Assembly: GCF_000003855.2 (NCBI RefSeq)
Contig: NW_003101673.1
Coordinates: 1,428,969 to 1,492,968 of the forward strand
From: Blastomyces gilchristii SLH14081
Taxonomy: Eukaryota > Ascomycota > Eurotiomycetes > Onygenales > Ajellomycetaceae
Direction of reading: 5' to 3'
Length of the DNA stretch: 64,000 nt
The position numbers and the translations under genes were made by a program. The notes under the pieces were generated by a model that had not been told where the DNA came from, searched no databases, and saw only the letters and a program-made list of their open reading frames with translations. Below, in pieces: positions 46,839 to 57,357 of this stretch (position 1 is the first letter of the stretch; the number at the start of each line of letters is the position of its first letter).

Positions 46839-47925
46839 GCGTCCAGTGGGACGAGCGGATCACTGAACCGAAGTGGACGGAGGTGGAGAACAACCAGATG
46901 ACTATCAAGGTGTAACATAAGTGTGAGTTGATCCTAGCATAACAAAAAAAGGTGAAATACTTTCGGAGACGAGCTCAAAGTGGAGTGGGGAGCGAGCCAA
47001 GAGTCGCCAGCACAGCAGATAAGTAGAGTGTGGGGTTGACTAAACAGCAAAAATCAAAATCAAAAATAAAACATTGCGAAGAGAGTCCTTACGTAGAAAT
47101 ATCGAATGCACGTAAAACAAGTAATCCGGCTATAGTTTCCGACCAGGGAGAAAAGCTGTTGTGTCTGATAGGAAGCGCGGGTGGGAATACATAAGATTTT
47201 GGGTTGAATTGAAGGGTTGAGGAGGATCACGGCGGGGGATGAAGTGTTGCCCTGAACACAGTAGAAAAAGCACAGCAGATGTGGAAGGATATTACAGAGG
47301 AGAGGCGGATGGGGATACAGCGGGCGGAGTGCAAGAGTGTGGTGAGCGGAGAGAGGAGAGGAGAGGAGAGGAGAGGAGAGGAGAGGAGAGGAGAGAAAAG
47401 ATGGGGAGGAGCAGATTGCAAGAGTGAGGAGGCGGGCGGCGGGATGGTTTGGCGCAAAAAATAAGGCTCGGGCCAGCAGTAAATCCGGGGAAACCTTCAG
47501 GCAGATCCTTTGACTAAGCCTTGGCGCCAAGCCTCTGCCAAGGGGTGTCAAGTACTAGCTAGATTGGGATCGGGCTATCTTTAATCCCTGGGAAACGGCA
47601 GAATCCCAACACTGGCTCGATCAGGACTAGTGTCATTTACACTCACCGCCTTCATTGCCCCTCCTCGCTGACATAAGCCAAAAAAGCTGCCCCAGCGGGG
47701 CCTAGCAACGAGAAAAAAACATCCCGCAGTTGCTAGAGAACCTCCGCAGGATACAAAAAGCTAGAAAGCCCTTCCAAGATTTTCCCCCCCTTTATTTATA
47801 GTGGCAGATCTATTATAAAGCTGTTTCTTGGAAGTCTTATTGCTCTCCTTTTTTACCCATCTAACATCAATTACCCGCCCCTTTCGTTCGGTTTCCTACC
47901 AGGAGCTCTGCTCATCCCTGCAGCC
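46839..47925. promoter_or_regulatory. Shared divergent promoter region of TSC2 and CSE1
   Basis: 1,087 bp between two divergent start codons, so both promoters and 5' UTRs must lie here. It contains a (GGAGA)n repeat at about 47,345-47,395 whose complement is a pyrimidine tract on the TSC2 sense strand, and a T/A-rich block (about 47,788-47,825) upstream of CSE1. Open frames across the GA repeat are composition artefacts. Confidence 0.6.
47345..47395. repeat. (GGAGA)n tandem repeat
   Basis: Roughly ten perfect gaggaga-phased pentamer units in the TSC2/CSE1 divergent promoter. It is a simple repeat without spacers. Confidence 0.9.
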
Positions 47926-50900
47926 ATGGCTGGTGATATAGGACCTCTCTCACAGCTTCTTGAAGCAAGTGTGGACCCAAGACAACACAAACAAGGCAAG
48001 GCCTCCATGTCAGGATATCAAATATGCTCTCTGTTCTAATGTTCTCTAACTACAGCGGAGGCAACACTTCGTCAGGAGGAGGCAAAACCTGGCTTTTCCA
48101 TTCTCCTACTACAGATTACCGCTTCCGCTTCTACTCCCTATAACACCCGTTTAGCAAGCGCATTATGCTTCAAAAACTTTATCAAGCGCTATTGGACCGA
48201 TGAGGATGGCAACTATAAGCTTCCGCTCGACGAAGTAACCACAATCAAGCGAGAACTGATCAGCTTAATGATTTCCGTACCTGCAGGCATCCAGACTCAA
48301 TTGGGCGAGGCCGTGAGCGTAATAGCTGATAGTGACTTCTGGGAAAGATGGGATACCCTTGTGGATGTATGGAGTAGCATCCGTTCTTCTAAGGAATGGG
48401 AAATGCCCGCATGCTTACACGACGTCATAGGATCTGGTTTCGAAATTTTCACCCGACAATCCCGTTGTGAATATTGGTGTTTTGCAGGTGGCACACTCGA
48501 TTTTCAAAAGATGGCGACCCTTATTTCGGTCGGACGACTTATATATTGAGATAAACCATGTCTTAGGGAAATTTGGGAATCCATATCTGTCCCTGTTTGA
48601 GGTATTACCTATCTATAACCCTACATTCGTAGAATCTTCATGGAAATGCTGACCCGGAATATCATCTTTAAAGTCGCTTGATACCTTCCTAGAACAGAAC
48701 AAATCCAATAAGGAACAGCTTACTCAGGGTTTCACACAGCTCAATTTGATGATAAAGCTGCTTTATGACCTATCTTCCCATGATTTGCCGCCAATGTTCG
48801 AGGATCACCTTTCAGCAATAGCCACCCTCCTGCTAAAGTATCTGGTATACGATAACACGCTACTCCATACAAACGATGAATCGGAAGCAGGGCAACTGGA
48901 GTTTGTAAAAGCTGGAATCTTCCAGGTTTTGACGCTCTATGTACAAAAGTATAGCGATGTATTTGGAAGCCATGTTCAACAGTTTATCGGGAGCTCCTGG
49001 AACCTTCTCACGACGATCGGAGAAAATACAAAATATGACATATTGGTTTCCCGAGCCCTCCAGTTTTTGACTTCTATTGCGAGAATTCCAGAGCACGCTG
49101 TCGCATTCCAAGACGAGAGTACCTTGAGTCAAGTCACCGAAAAGGTCATCCTTCCTAATATCAGCCTGCGTGAGTCTGATATTGAGATGTTTGAAGATGA
49201 GCCAATTGAATTCATCCGCAGAGATCTAGAGGGCTCAGATAGTGATACGAGGAGGCGGGCTGCTACGGATTTCTTAAGGCAACTGCTGGAAAAATTCGAA
49301 CAATCGGTCACAAAAGTTGTGACCCAGTATGCGGATCATTACCTCGCGGAATATAACAAGAACCCATCAGAACAGTGGAAAGCGAAAGATACTGCAGTCT
49401 ATCTATTTTCGGCTATAGCGGCGAAAGGCGTTGCCACCGCCAGCCACGGAGTTACAAGCACTAACAGCTTGGTTAATATCACTGATTTCTTCCAAAAACA
49501 TTTGGCATCTGATCTGGTTGCAGAAACTGGTATACAGCCGATTCTTAAAGTGGATGCCATCAAATACCTCTATGCATTCCGGAGTCTGATAACAAAGGAA
49601 CAATGGCAGGAAGTCCTGCCCCTTCTGGTGAAACATCTTGGTGCGTCGGAATACGTCGTGTACACATATGCCGCTGTGGCAGTGGAGCGGATACTATTCC
49701 TTACGGATGGCAAGGGTCAACCCGTCATCCCGCCTAGCTCGATTACTCCCTTAGCTGGAGACCTTCTTGAACACATCTTCCGATTAATAGAGAAAGACCC
49801 AGCTGCACCGAAAGTACAAGAGAATGAGTTCTTGATGAGGTGTGTCATGAGGGTACTTATCGTTATCAAGGAAGCTGTCGTCCCGCTGACGGACAGCATC
49901 TTACGGCACTTCATCACTATCACTCAAATTATCAGCACGAACCCGAGCAATCCAAGGTTTTATTACTACCATTTCGAAGCTCTGGGTGCTTTGATTAGGT
50001 GAGCATCCCAATATGCCGTTTGAAGATGCAAGTTTGAATTAGCTAACAGTATATATCATGGCAGATTCGCTGCACCAGCACAGCCAACGAAACTCGAGGA
50101 GGCGTTGTATCCTCCTTTTGTCGCAGTTTTACAGAACGACGTGCAAGGTGGGCTTTTTCAAAAATATCCCGAAATATCAAGACCCTTTGTGATTAACTAG
50201 TACAATTATCAGAGTTCGCTCCCTATGTATTCCAGCTTCTGGCGGCATTGCTCGAGACCAACCCATCCGGGACACTCCCTGAGTACTATCAGAACCTAAT
50301 CACTCCAATAATCATGCCAAACATGTGGGAGTCGAAAGGCAATGTTCCAGCCCTTGTTCGCTTGCTATCATCGATTATCCCGCGTGGAGCAGACTCCATT
50401 ACGAAAAATAATCAAATTGAGCCCATTCTTGGTATTTTCCAGAAGCTCGTCTCATCAAAAGCGAATGAGAGCTATGGTTTTGATCTTCTTGAGAGTGTCA
50501 TTGCTAACTTCCCTTCGTATGTCCATTCTTCTTCCTTTCGTCTTATAAAATCCCACCTTGGCTCTGGTTGTACGTTACTGACTGTCATTCCTTTTCTCTT
50601 TTGCTTTTTTTCCGACTAGAACACTGCTGGAGAAATACTTTGTTTCTATTATCCAAATAATCCTCACCCGCCTCCAAAACTCCAAGACGGAAAACTTCGC
50701 TCTCCGTTTTGTTCGATTCTACCACTTCATTTCTGCCAATGATGCCAAGGGCTACAGCGCCGATTTCTTCATCCAAGTGACAGAGAACATACAATCAGGG
50801 TACGACCACTACGTTCTCATTGTCCCTTCCTGGAATGCTAACATTCCTACCCCCCACCTCTTAGCGTTTTCACACCGATTTATCTCAACATAATCCTCCC

Positions 50901-51315
50901 CGAAACTCAAAAACTCGCGCGCCCTCTCGACCGAAAAAGCGCCGTGATCTCCTTTACAAAAACACTCGCAACCTCAGAAGCTTTTGCCTCCCGTTACAAG
51001 AAGGGGTGGGCATTCACGTGTGAAGCACTACTAACGCTGCTCAGCCAACCTCCCCTCCCAGCCACAAAGGACGACATCATTGCCGAAAACGACGTAGAGG
51101 ATATGGCGTTCGGCGTTGGCTTTACGCAGCTGAACACCATCCGGCCGACAGCTAAGGATCCGTGGCCGGAGGTTCCTGGGCCGCAGTATGGTGTGTGGGC
51201 TGGGTCGTACTTGAAGGAGGCGGATAAGAAGCATGGAGGGAAGATTTCGAACTTTGCGCAGGAGAGATTGAGCCCGGAGGCGAAGGCGGGGTTGGCGGCG
51301 TATATTGGCGGGTGA
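47926..51315 (+). CDS. CSE1: Exportin-2 / importin-alpha re-exporter Cse1
   Basis: Karyopherin that returns importin-alpha from nucleus to cytoplasm with RanGTP. Exons by frame and homology: 47,926-47,995, 48,056-48,366, 48,431-48,601, 48,674-49,998, 50,065-50,147, 50,213-50,516, 50,620-50,799 and 50,865-51,315. This gives 964 residues, close to the ~960 usual for the family. Diagnostic segments: KQAEATLRQEEAKPGF (importin-beta N-terminal domain, residues ~22-37), LQVAHSIFKRWRPLFRSDDL, TQGFTQLNLMIKLLYDLSSH then DLPPMFEDHL (Cse1 domain), and LRFVRFYHFISANDAKGYSA and the acidic DVEDMAFGVGFTQLNT near the C terminus. Intron 1 begins GC rather than GT (gcaagg); the rest are GT-AG. The HEAT-repeat superhelix is uninterrupted. 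An acceptor at 48,640 for intron 3 would give a premature stop, so the one at 48,673 was chosen. Confidence 0.95.
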
Positions 51316-52151
51316 TATTTGGTATCGCGGGGATTGGAGGTGGAGGGGAAAATTTCGGAGGGGCTATTTTGATTAGATGAATTGATCCTGAGTTAAGGGG
51401 GCCGATGGGTGGGACGACCTGATGAACATGAGGCTGGGTTAAACGTAAGAGGGATATAATATTTTCACAGCTTGCTCATCATACTCTGAGAGACGTAAGA
51501 GAGACGTAAGAGAGTTCTCCTTACACATGTGCGGAATATAAGAATATAGCATCACATATGCTTAACCGGTAAATTTTGTTTTCTCGCCGTTTACGCAAAA
51601 CACAGAATCAGATGATAGTGTTCTGACGAGGTTGATGATGCCTTTCAATCGGCTCCACGGTAACTCTGCAATAAACTCTCCCGTTTCTCTTTTATTTCAA
51701 ATACTTAGGCCTGACAGGTATTGAATGAATGTATGATACGATTCCAGTTTGGAGAAAGAGAGCCGGAAAGGATAGATAGGATAGCATATCATGAGATATA
51801 TCAACAGCGCATAGACACAAATATCCCCCACGGTTTAGCCATCCCATTCTACAGCCCATAAACCCCATCCCACCAACCCACCCCACCCAACTGGCTATAT
51901 CACAATGCATGGAAAAACATCCACTCGTGAATCATGCTGGCCCTTCCCATCCATTCCTTGCTAAAATCAGATAAACCTCCCACCAATCCCATCATCCCTC
52001 CACATTTCCCAACATCCAAGTCATTCGTTACATGGTATATCCGCATCCGTTTAACGGGTCCAGGGATAGGATTAGGGGGCCCGCTGAGCCATCGATCAAG
52101 AAAAGGGCCAACGAAACAAAAATGCAGAACCACCCCCCGTTGTAAATCAGT
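51316..52151. other. Intergenic region between CSE1 and the small Cys-rich gene
   Basis: About 840 bp holding the 3' UTRs of two convergent genes. A small tandem of agagacgtaaga (about 51,489-51,513) is present. No other feature recognised. Confidence 0.6.
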
Positions 52152-52377
52152 TTATACGGGGCAAGACTAGGCAAAGTAGCGAACAAGGTGGGGGGTATTG
52201 TTAGTTCATGTATGTACTATTCTTTGCATGGAACAAAAACGAAAAACCAAGAGCGAGAACGAGAACGAGTGGTCTTGAGGTAGAAAAGATGCGTATACTC
52301 ACGGCACCGCAAGAAGTGCACTTCTTGACTTCTCCGGCGGTGGTTGCTCCGCATTTTGGGCAGTTGCCTTCGTGCAT
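52152..52377 (-). CDS. 29-residue Cys-rich zinc-ribbon-like protein
   Basis: Two-exon gene too small for ordinary ORF calling. Exon 1 is 52,303-52,377 (25 codons) and exon 2 is 52,152-52,166 (4 codons plus stop). The 136-nt intron has donor gtgagt, branch-like gaactaac and acceptor cctag, and it is phase 0. The product begins MHEGNCPKCGATTAGE, continues VKKCTSCGA and ends SCPV. Cys at 6, 9, 20 and 23 form two CxxCG knuckles, the arrangement of a minimal zinc ribbon; Cys27 is a fifth. I believe similar tiny CPKCG...CxxCGAxCP proteins occur in other ascomycetes, but I cannot name a characterised one. Metal binding is inferred from the cysteines. It is divergent from the PLP enzyme, 369 bp away. 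Overlapping longer frames on this strand ignore the splice sites and are less likely. Confidence 0.72.
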
Positions 52378-52746
52378 GTTGAGGGTTTGGAGTTGGTGGT
52401 GGTTTTGGTGGGAGGTTTTCGTTTTCGTTTCTTTCTTGCTTTCTTGTAGATGAATGGATGGGTGTGATTTGTGTAGAATGAGGTTTGTATGGTCTGTTAT
52501 GAAGTGACGGGAGGAGGAGGAAGTATTTATAGCCCGGCTGATATAGATGGCTAAGATTGGCGGGGGCGGGGGAGGGGGAGGGGGAGGGGCAGAGAGAGTA
52601 TTTAACTAAACGACGGTCAGCTGGGCAATGGGAGACGGAGTTATAATATTTACACCAACTCATGAAGAGGTCTGGCTTGCTTCATCCGCATACAAAATTA
52701 CTAGGCCTCACAAATCCCAATTCTATAATACCTAGACCCTATCAAA
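52378..52746. promoter_or_regulatory. Divergent promoter with G-rich tract
   Basis: 369 bp between the start codons of the small Cys-rich gene (-) and the PLP enzyme gene (+). A run of G-tracts at 52,561-52,589 (units of gggggag) could form a G-quadruplex on the plus strand. TATA-like tatttata (about 52,525) lies upstream of the minus-strand gene. Confidence 0.55.
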
Positions 52747-54052
52747 ATGGTTCTATCAGACGATATCCATCATCCGTCGACTCGAGCAATCCATGCGGAT
52801 GATGCATTGAATTTGGTGGACGATGTTGCACCGCCAATCCATCTGTCCACCACGTTCAGATTCCCCGATGACCCAAAGCAATTGGTCCCTAGTGAAGACC
52901 CCATTGTAAGTTATATATTAGTCTCCTGTGCTACCAGACAAGCTAAAAATAAAATGAAAATAAAGAAGTAAATAGATAGATAAAAGGGACAAGATAACTT
53001 ATACATATCCAGGCCGACTTCAACGGCAAAAACTATGTATACTCTCGCGTATTTGCGCCAAACCAACGCGCTTCGAAGCCATCTTGTCATCCCTCCTAAA
53101 TGCCCCCGCAGTGGCCTATTCCACTGGCCTGGCAGCTCTGCACGCTGCACTGGTCCTCCTGAACCCGCGCCACATATCAGTGGGCGACGGGTACCACGGC
53201 AGCCATGAAGTGATTGCTGTTATTTCCCGTCTCTCCGGGCTCCAGAAACTGGCCCTCGACTGCCCGGCCAAGAGCTTGGAGGTGGGGGATGTGATTTTGC
53301 TCGAAACACCCGTTAACCCGCTGGGCACGGCTTTCAATATTGAAGAGTATGCTAAGAAGGCGCATGAGCGCGGTGCTTATCTTATTGTAGACAGCACGTT
53401 TGCGCCGCCGGGGCTGCAGGATCCGTTCCTGTGGGGCGCGGATATTGTGATGCATTCTGGCACAAAGTATTTGGGCGGGCATAGTGACCTTCTCTGTGGC
53501 GTGCTGGCGACCAAGAATGCAGAGTGGGTAAAGCGGCTCTTTGAAGATCGCGCGGCCATGGGTAGTGTTTTGGGAAACCTGGAAGGTTGGTTGGGCGTTC
53601 GAAGCCTGCGGACGCTGGAGGTTCGTGTGCAGCGAGCCAGCCAGAGTTGCGCGGAGTTGGTATCATGGCTCCATGGCGCGTCGAAGAAACGAAATACACC
53701 GCAAACCGAGGACGATGAGGACATTTTTGTCCGGGCTGTTGTTGAGAAGATATATCACGCCAGTCTACAGAAGGATGAACCGTGGTTGCAGCGGCAGATG
53801 CCGAACGGCTTCGGGCCTGTATTCTCCATCGTGCTGCGGACTCCATACTTTGCTCGGAGGTTACCCAGCAAGCTCAAACTATTCCACCATGCCACTAGCC
53901 TTGGTGGAGTGGAATCTTTGATTGAGTGGCGTGCAATGTCGGATCCTAGGGTTGACAGGGGGCTGCTGAGGATCAGTGTTGGTTTAGAGAATTGGGTGGA
54001 TTTGAAGAACGATTTGCTGCAGGCGTTTATATCAACCATTACGGAGCTATAA
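52747..54052 (+). CDS. Cystathionine gamma-synthase-like PLP enzyme, apparent frameshift
   Basis: Cys/Met-metabolism PLP-dependent enzyme (fold type I), in the transsulfuration family; exact substrate unknown. Exon 1 is 52,747-52,905; after a 107-nt GT-AG intron, exon 2 starts at 53,013. It reads YVYSRVFAPN in one frame up to 53,063, then the family's expected TRFEAILSSLLNAPAVAYST continues in another frame from 53,066. One base appears to be missing at about 53,064-53,065, with no splice signals that could explain the shift. Otherwise the gene is complete, about 399 residues if read through, the usual family length. Motifs are VGDGYHGSH, VDSTFAPPGL and HSGTKYLGGHSD; the PLP-binding Lys codon is 53,465-53,467. 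The C terminus LLRISVGLENWVDL is typical. As written, translation stops soon after the shift (TAA at 53,097). A sequencing error, a strain allele or a young pseudogene are all possible. Confidence 0.85.
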
Positions 54053-54312
54053 GGGCGGCGCGGCAACTATACTTCTGCTTGTTGTAACTTAATAGGTCAA
54101 GATTGCTGCATCACATCTTGAGTTGATGATATCTGAACATTTGGTGGGATCTCATTGCGCTATAAGTACCATACGCCACGCCATGTAGTTCTCGGGAAAA
54201 GGGGAGAAAATAGTAATACAGCACAGTTATCAAAACTCTATATGTGTCCAAACCTTCACAAATCAGCGCCCGCGCTCAACGTTATTGGAACTCTCCCCGT
54301 CCCTCTGCTCGC

Positions 54313-55558
54313 CTATACCGTACCCTCCTTATCCAATATCACCCCTTCTTCAGACCACCTCTTCCCCCGCCCTTCTTCCACCGCATCCGACTCCGTCAAC
54401 TCCATTTCCACCTCCGCTTCCCCCTCTGCCTTCCCCTCCACTTCCCTCTCCCCTTCTTTCTCTCCCTCCACCCCTAATCCTCTCATCCTCTTCTCCTCCT
54501 CCAACTTCCTATACTTCCTCTTAGCCTTCTTCTCCCTACTAGCCTTCCTCTTCCTCTTCGTCTCAGCCTTGATAGCCGCCCGACTTTTCTCGCCCTTGAG
54601 CTGCAGCTCCACTTTCTCTGCAAGGATGCCCATGGCGATCTTCTGGTTTTGCGTGCGCGATCGCGTCGCCTGGGATTTGACGACGATGCCGGTGGGTTTG
54701 TGGATAAGTTGGACGGCGGAGTTGGTTTTGTTCTATGTGGTGGGTTCATTAGAATGGAGGGAAAGAAAGTTGAGACAAAAAATGATAGGATATTTTTAAT
54801 ATGGGGTATATATATATGTCAAATACAATGTTTCAGAAGGGTAATCGGGGGAACGGTGATAGGGGTGCATGGGATAATAACTGATCCGCATATCCTTTGC
54901 CTGGCCGGTCGACTCGCTTCCTTGGGGTTCAGACATATAATGGGACCCCCCCCTCCCCGAAGCGACAAAATTAGGGAATATATATCGGAGCATATATATA
55001 ATATTGCGACAAGCGCAATATCCAATTGGTCCGTTGGAATAATAGAAATCAAGATTGAAGCGTATCAGATGGGTGGCAATAGTGTAGCGGTACCAAGGGC
55101 AACCCAATCAGGGCTCAAGTAATGGAAAATAGAATCATGCTGGAGCCAGAAGAAGAGCATCCAGTAGGAAATGAGTGATACCAATTCAAACAAGCATGGG
55201 TGTACCAGAAAGGTACACAGAAACTCCAAATGGCCAAACATTTCGTCTATAAACTATCGTCTATAAAACGACAGAAAAAGTAACAACTCATTGCCTATAA
55301 ACTCCACAAACAAAAAATTCAAAACAAAAAGAAAACAACTAACGAGCAAAGTAACGATATAGAAAGGAAGGATATATATATACTCACAATAGCCTGTCCT
55401 CCAGGACCTGTTCCCTTCAGATAGCTGCCGGTGACTTCTGACGGGTCTAGCTTCGGGCGGGGTGGCATTTGCTTCACAAACAGCCGGCAGCAGTGCGAGA
55501 ACAGCCTCAGTATGCCATTTGGTTGCCGCCATTGCGGTCTTATTCTCCATAGAGACAT
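54313..55558 (-). CDS. Mitochondrial class-I release-factor-like protein (Rso55/MTRFR type)
   Basis: Two exons: 55,388-55,558 and 54,313-54,732, giving 196 residues. The first ~30 residues (MSLWRIRPQWRQPNGILRL) are Arg-rich without acidic residues, like a mitochondrial presequence. Then PPRPKLDPSEVTGSYLKGTG leads into PGGQAI at the exon end, and NKTNSAVQLIHKPTGIVVKS and RSRTQNQKIAMGILAEKVEL follow. GGQ is the peptidyl-tRNA hydrolysis motif of class-I release factors. The short length, lack of codon-recognition domains and basic tail (KAETKRKRKASREKKAKRKY) match the ribosome-rescue branch. Its likely job is release of stalled mitochondrial ribosomes. The C-terminal 60 residues are acidic low complexity. 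The intron is 655 nt, long for this genome region, with gtgagt donor, ctaat branch and atag acceptor. Plus-strand frames over the gene are shadows. Confidence 0.88.
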
Positions 55559-56880
55559 AGCTGTGTGGCGGAGAGCAGCACCTTGCTGGAAGGTGCTGGA
55601 GGGAATCAGAGCTCCCTTACGGTTTACGCATCAGAAGGGTGTGTATAGTGAAACACCTTGGAGGGGAGGAGGAGAACCAACCTGCGAGTTTTGAGGCAGA
55701 TGATAACTATCTATTAGATACAACACTGGAGTATCTTTTCTGCCGGTTAGCGGGGCGCCCAGCCCGCCGAGCCCCGCGATCATTGGCCCGCCTTGTGTGC
55801 CATGCCTGTTGGGGTATCGCCGTTGCCGCTTCGGGGATGGCGCCTGCCTCGCCGCTTTTGTGCCATCTCACGTTGCTCCAACGCCGCCGCTCGATCTATA
55901 AAAACCCGGCCTTGCCCTTGGTTTTATAGTTTCGACAAAGACAAGTCTGACGAGGCAGAGCTGGAAGGTGCACAGCTGGCGCGCGAGAGGCTGTGAAACA
56001 ACCCAGTTCCTCTATGTTGGGGGATTCCACACCGATGCCTCTTTCGATTGATGATGGGCCGCAGCAGGGATTGCAGCGCCATCGATGCACCTTGAAATCA
56101 TGAATTTGGAGATTCGGAAGCAGTGCCTCGGAGTTTCCACTCATTGTTCAGGGGAACAACGAGGTTGGGTTTCAAGAGGTCTCGTGGTGTCGTTGGGGTG
56201 GCACAATAATTAATGCGCTCCGACAAGTCATGTGACACGAAGAAAGGTTCCAGTAGTTTTCACTCTGAAACCAACCTCTTTTTAACCTTTACATTCCGAT
56301 CAAATAGTGAGCGGATTAAGAGTTACCATCACTTAATATATGCTGTTAATGAGATTATTAGGCTTAGGAGCTGGGCCAGATGGTTTTTGCCCCGGAGTTT
56401 TGTTCCTCAGACAATCACCACAAATGTCAATTCCCAGAGGCCCTTTTTCGAATATACCGAGCATAAACATAGTAAGGTAACTTAGCTCACCACCACTCAA
56501 CTAGCCAAATTCCTTCCAATGCTCCACGCAACGAATTTATTAGATATCTCAACAACCAGAGCTTTATTATGAAATAGCTATTAAATATTAAATGAGTGTG
56601 TTCTTTGAAGCATAGAAATCAGTGTAGTTAGGAAAATAAACAGGTGGACGGCCTAATATGGCGGCCAGAGCGAGAGATTCGGGGGGTAGATAGGAAAGAG
56701 TTCAAAGGAATGTCAACAGTAGATTTATCAGTTAGAGAGCCTAGAACCCTGCTAGGGAGGCTTGTAGAGCTCTTACTTCTTCTTTTGAAAGGTTGTATAG
56801 GCTCTCCGCGATGAGGCCCTTTAGTAGGAGATTCTGCAAGAGATTGAGAACAGCAATACTAGGTTTCTATTGAATTTGAG
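55559..56880. other. GC-balanced intergenic DNA at the right edge of the gene island
   Basis: No supported gene. It contains the presumed promoter of the release-factor-like gene at its left end and a GC-rich stretch at about 55,745-55,920. From about 56,300 to 56,880, a minus-strand reading with segments such as KEEVRALQASLAGF and PRISRSGRHIRP looks like a remnant of a retroelement, but I cannot assign it. AT content rises sharply after about 56,880. Confidence 0.5.
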
Positions 56881-57190
56881 AATTAACTCTATATTGATAT
56901 AATCATTGATAAAATCTTCTATCTTGAGATATAAATAATCAGTTTCTCTACATTTCACTGACAATATTTATATTATTATATAGAAATAGACTTATATTCT
57001 CTATAATATCAAGACTCTGAAGAGAGAAAGTCTTGATAGAGAATATACAGTAGTGTATATCTTAGCAGTTTCTATCTCATTCTTCTGCAGCAGTTAATGC
57101 AAAAAAGAAAAAGATCTTAGAATTAGTTTTTTACTTCTCTTGAGAAAGTAAGATGTTTTTCTCTGAATTTTATATAATATTCTTATAAAG

Positions 57191-57357
57191 TGTGGTTCGG
57201 AAGAACGTATGACCGCCGCATAATAACGCGGCCGCTTCCGAACTTGCTTATGAATGTAAAGAGGCCATAGCAGCCATCAATTAATTTAGTGTACAGTATA
57301 TAAGATGCCAGTGTACACCTGTAATTATACACTGACTCAAGCAATCTTTGAATCACA
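57191..57357 (+). repeat. Gypsy copy 2, 5' LTR
   Basis: 167-bp LTR starting TGTGGTTCGG and ending GAATCACA, reverse complement of the 27,880-28,047 LTR. It contains gcggccgc near 57,228-57,235 and several other CpGs. The sequence after it (tctgatagcatgtc) is shared with copy 1 and should include the primer-binding site, now altered by RIP. Confidence 0.9.

Noticed and set aside
47345..47395. CRISPR-like or functional tandem array
   Set aside because: Pure (GGAGA)n simple repeat without spacers in a eukaryotic promoter.
48602..48640. Shorter intron 3 in CSE1 ending at the tcgtag acceptor
   Set aside because: It leads within 12 codons to a TAA and loses the conserved S-L-D-T-F-L-E-Q-N-K segment. 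The acceptor at 48,673 restores it in frame.
52217..52663. 148-codon minus-strand frame covering the small Cys-rich gene
   Set aside because: It reads a different frame through the promoter, coding exon and intron with Arg/Pro/Ser-rich low-complexity sequence. The spliced 29-residue product is supported by splice signals and cysteine pattern.
54155..54799. 214-codon plus-strand frame over the release-factor-like gene
   Set aside because: It is antisense to exon 2, Ser/Pro-rich from reading a Glu/Lys-rich coding strand backwards, and has no recognisable domain. The minus strand carries the GGQ protein.
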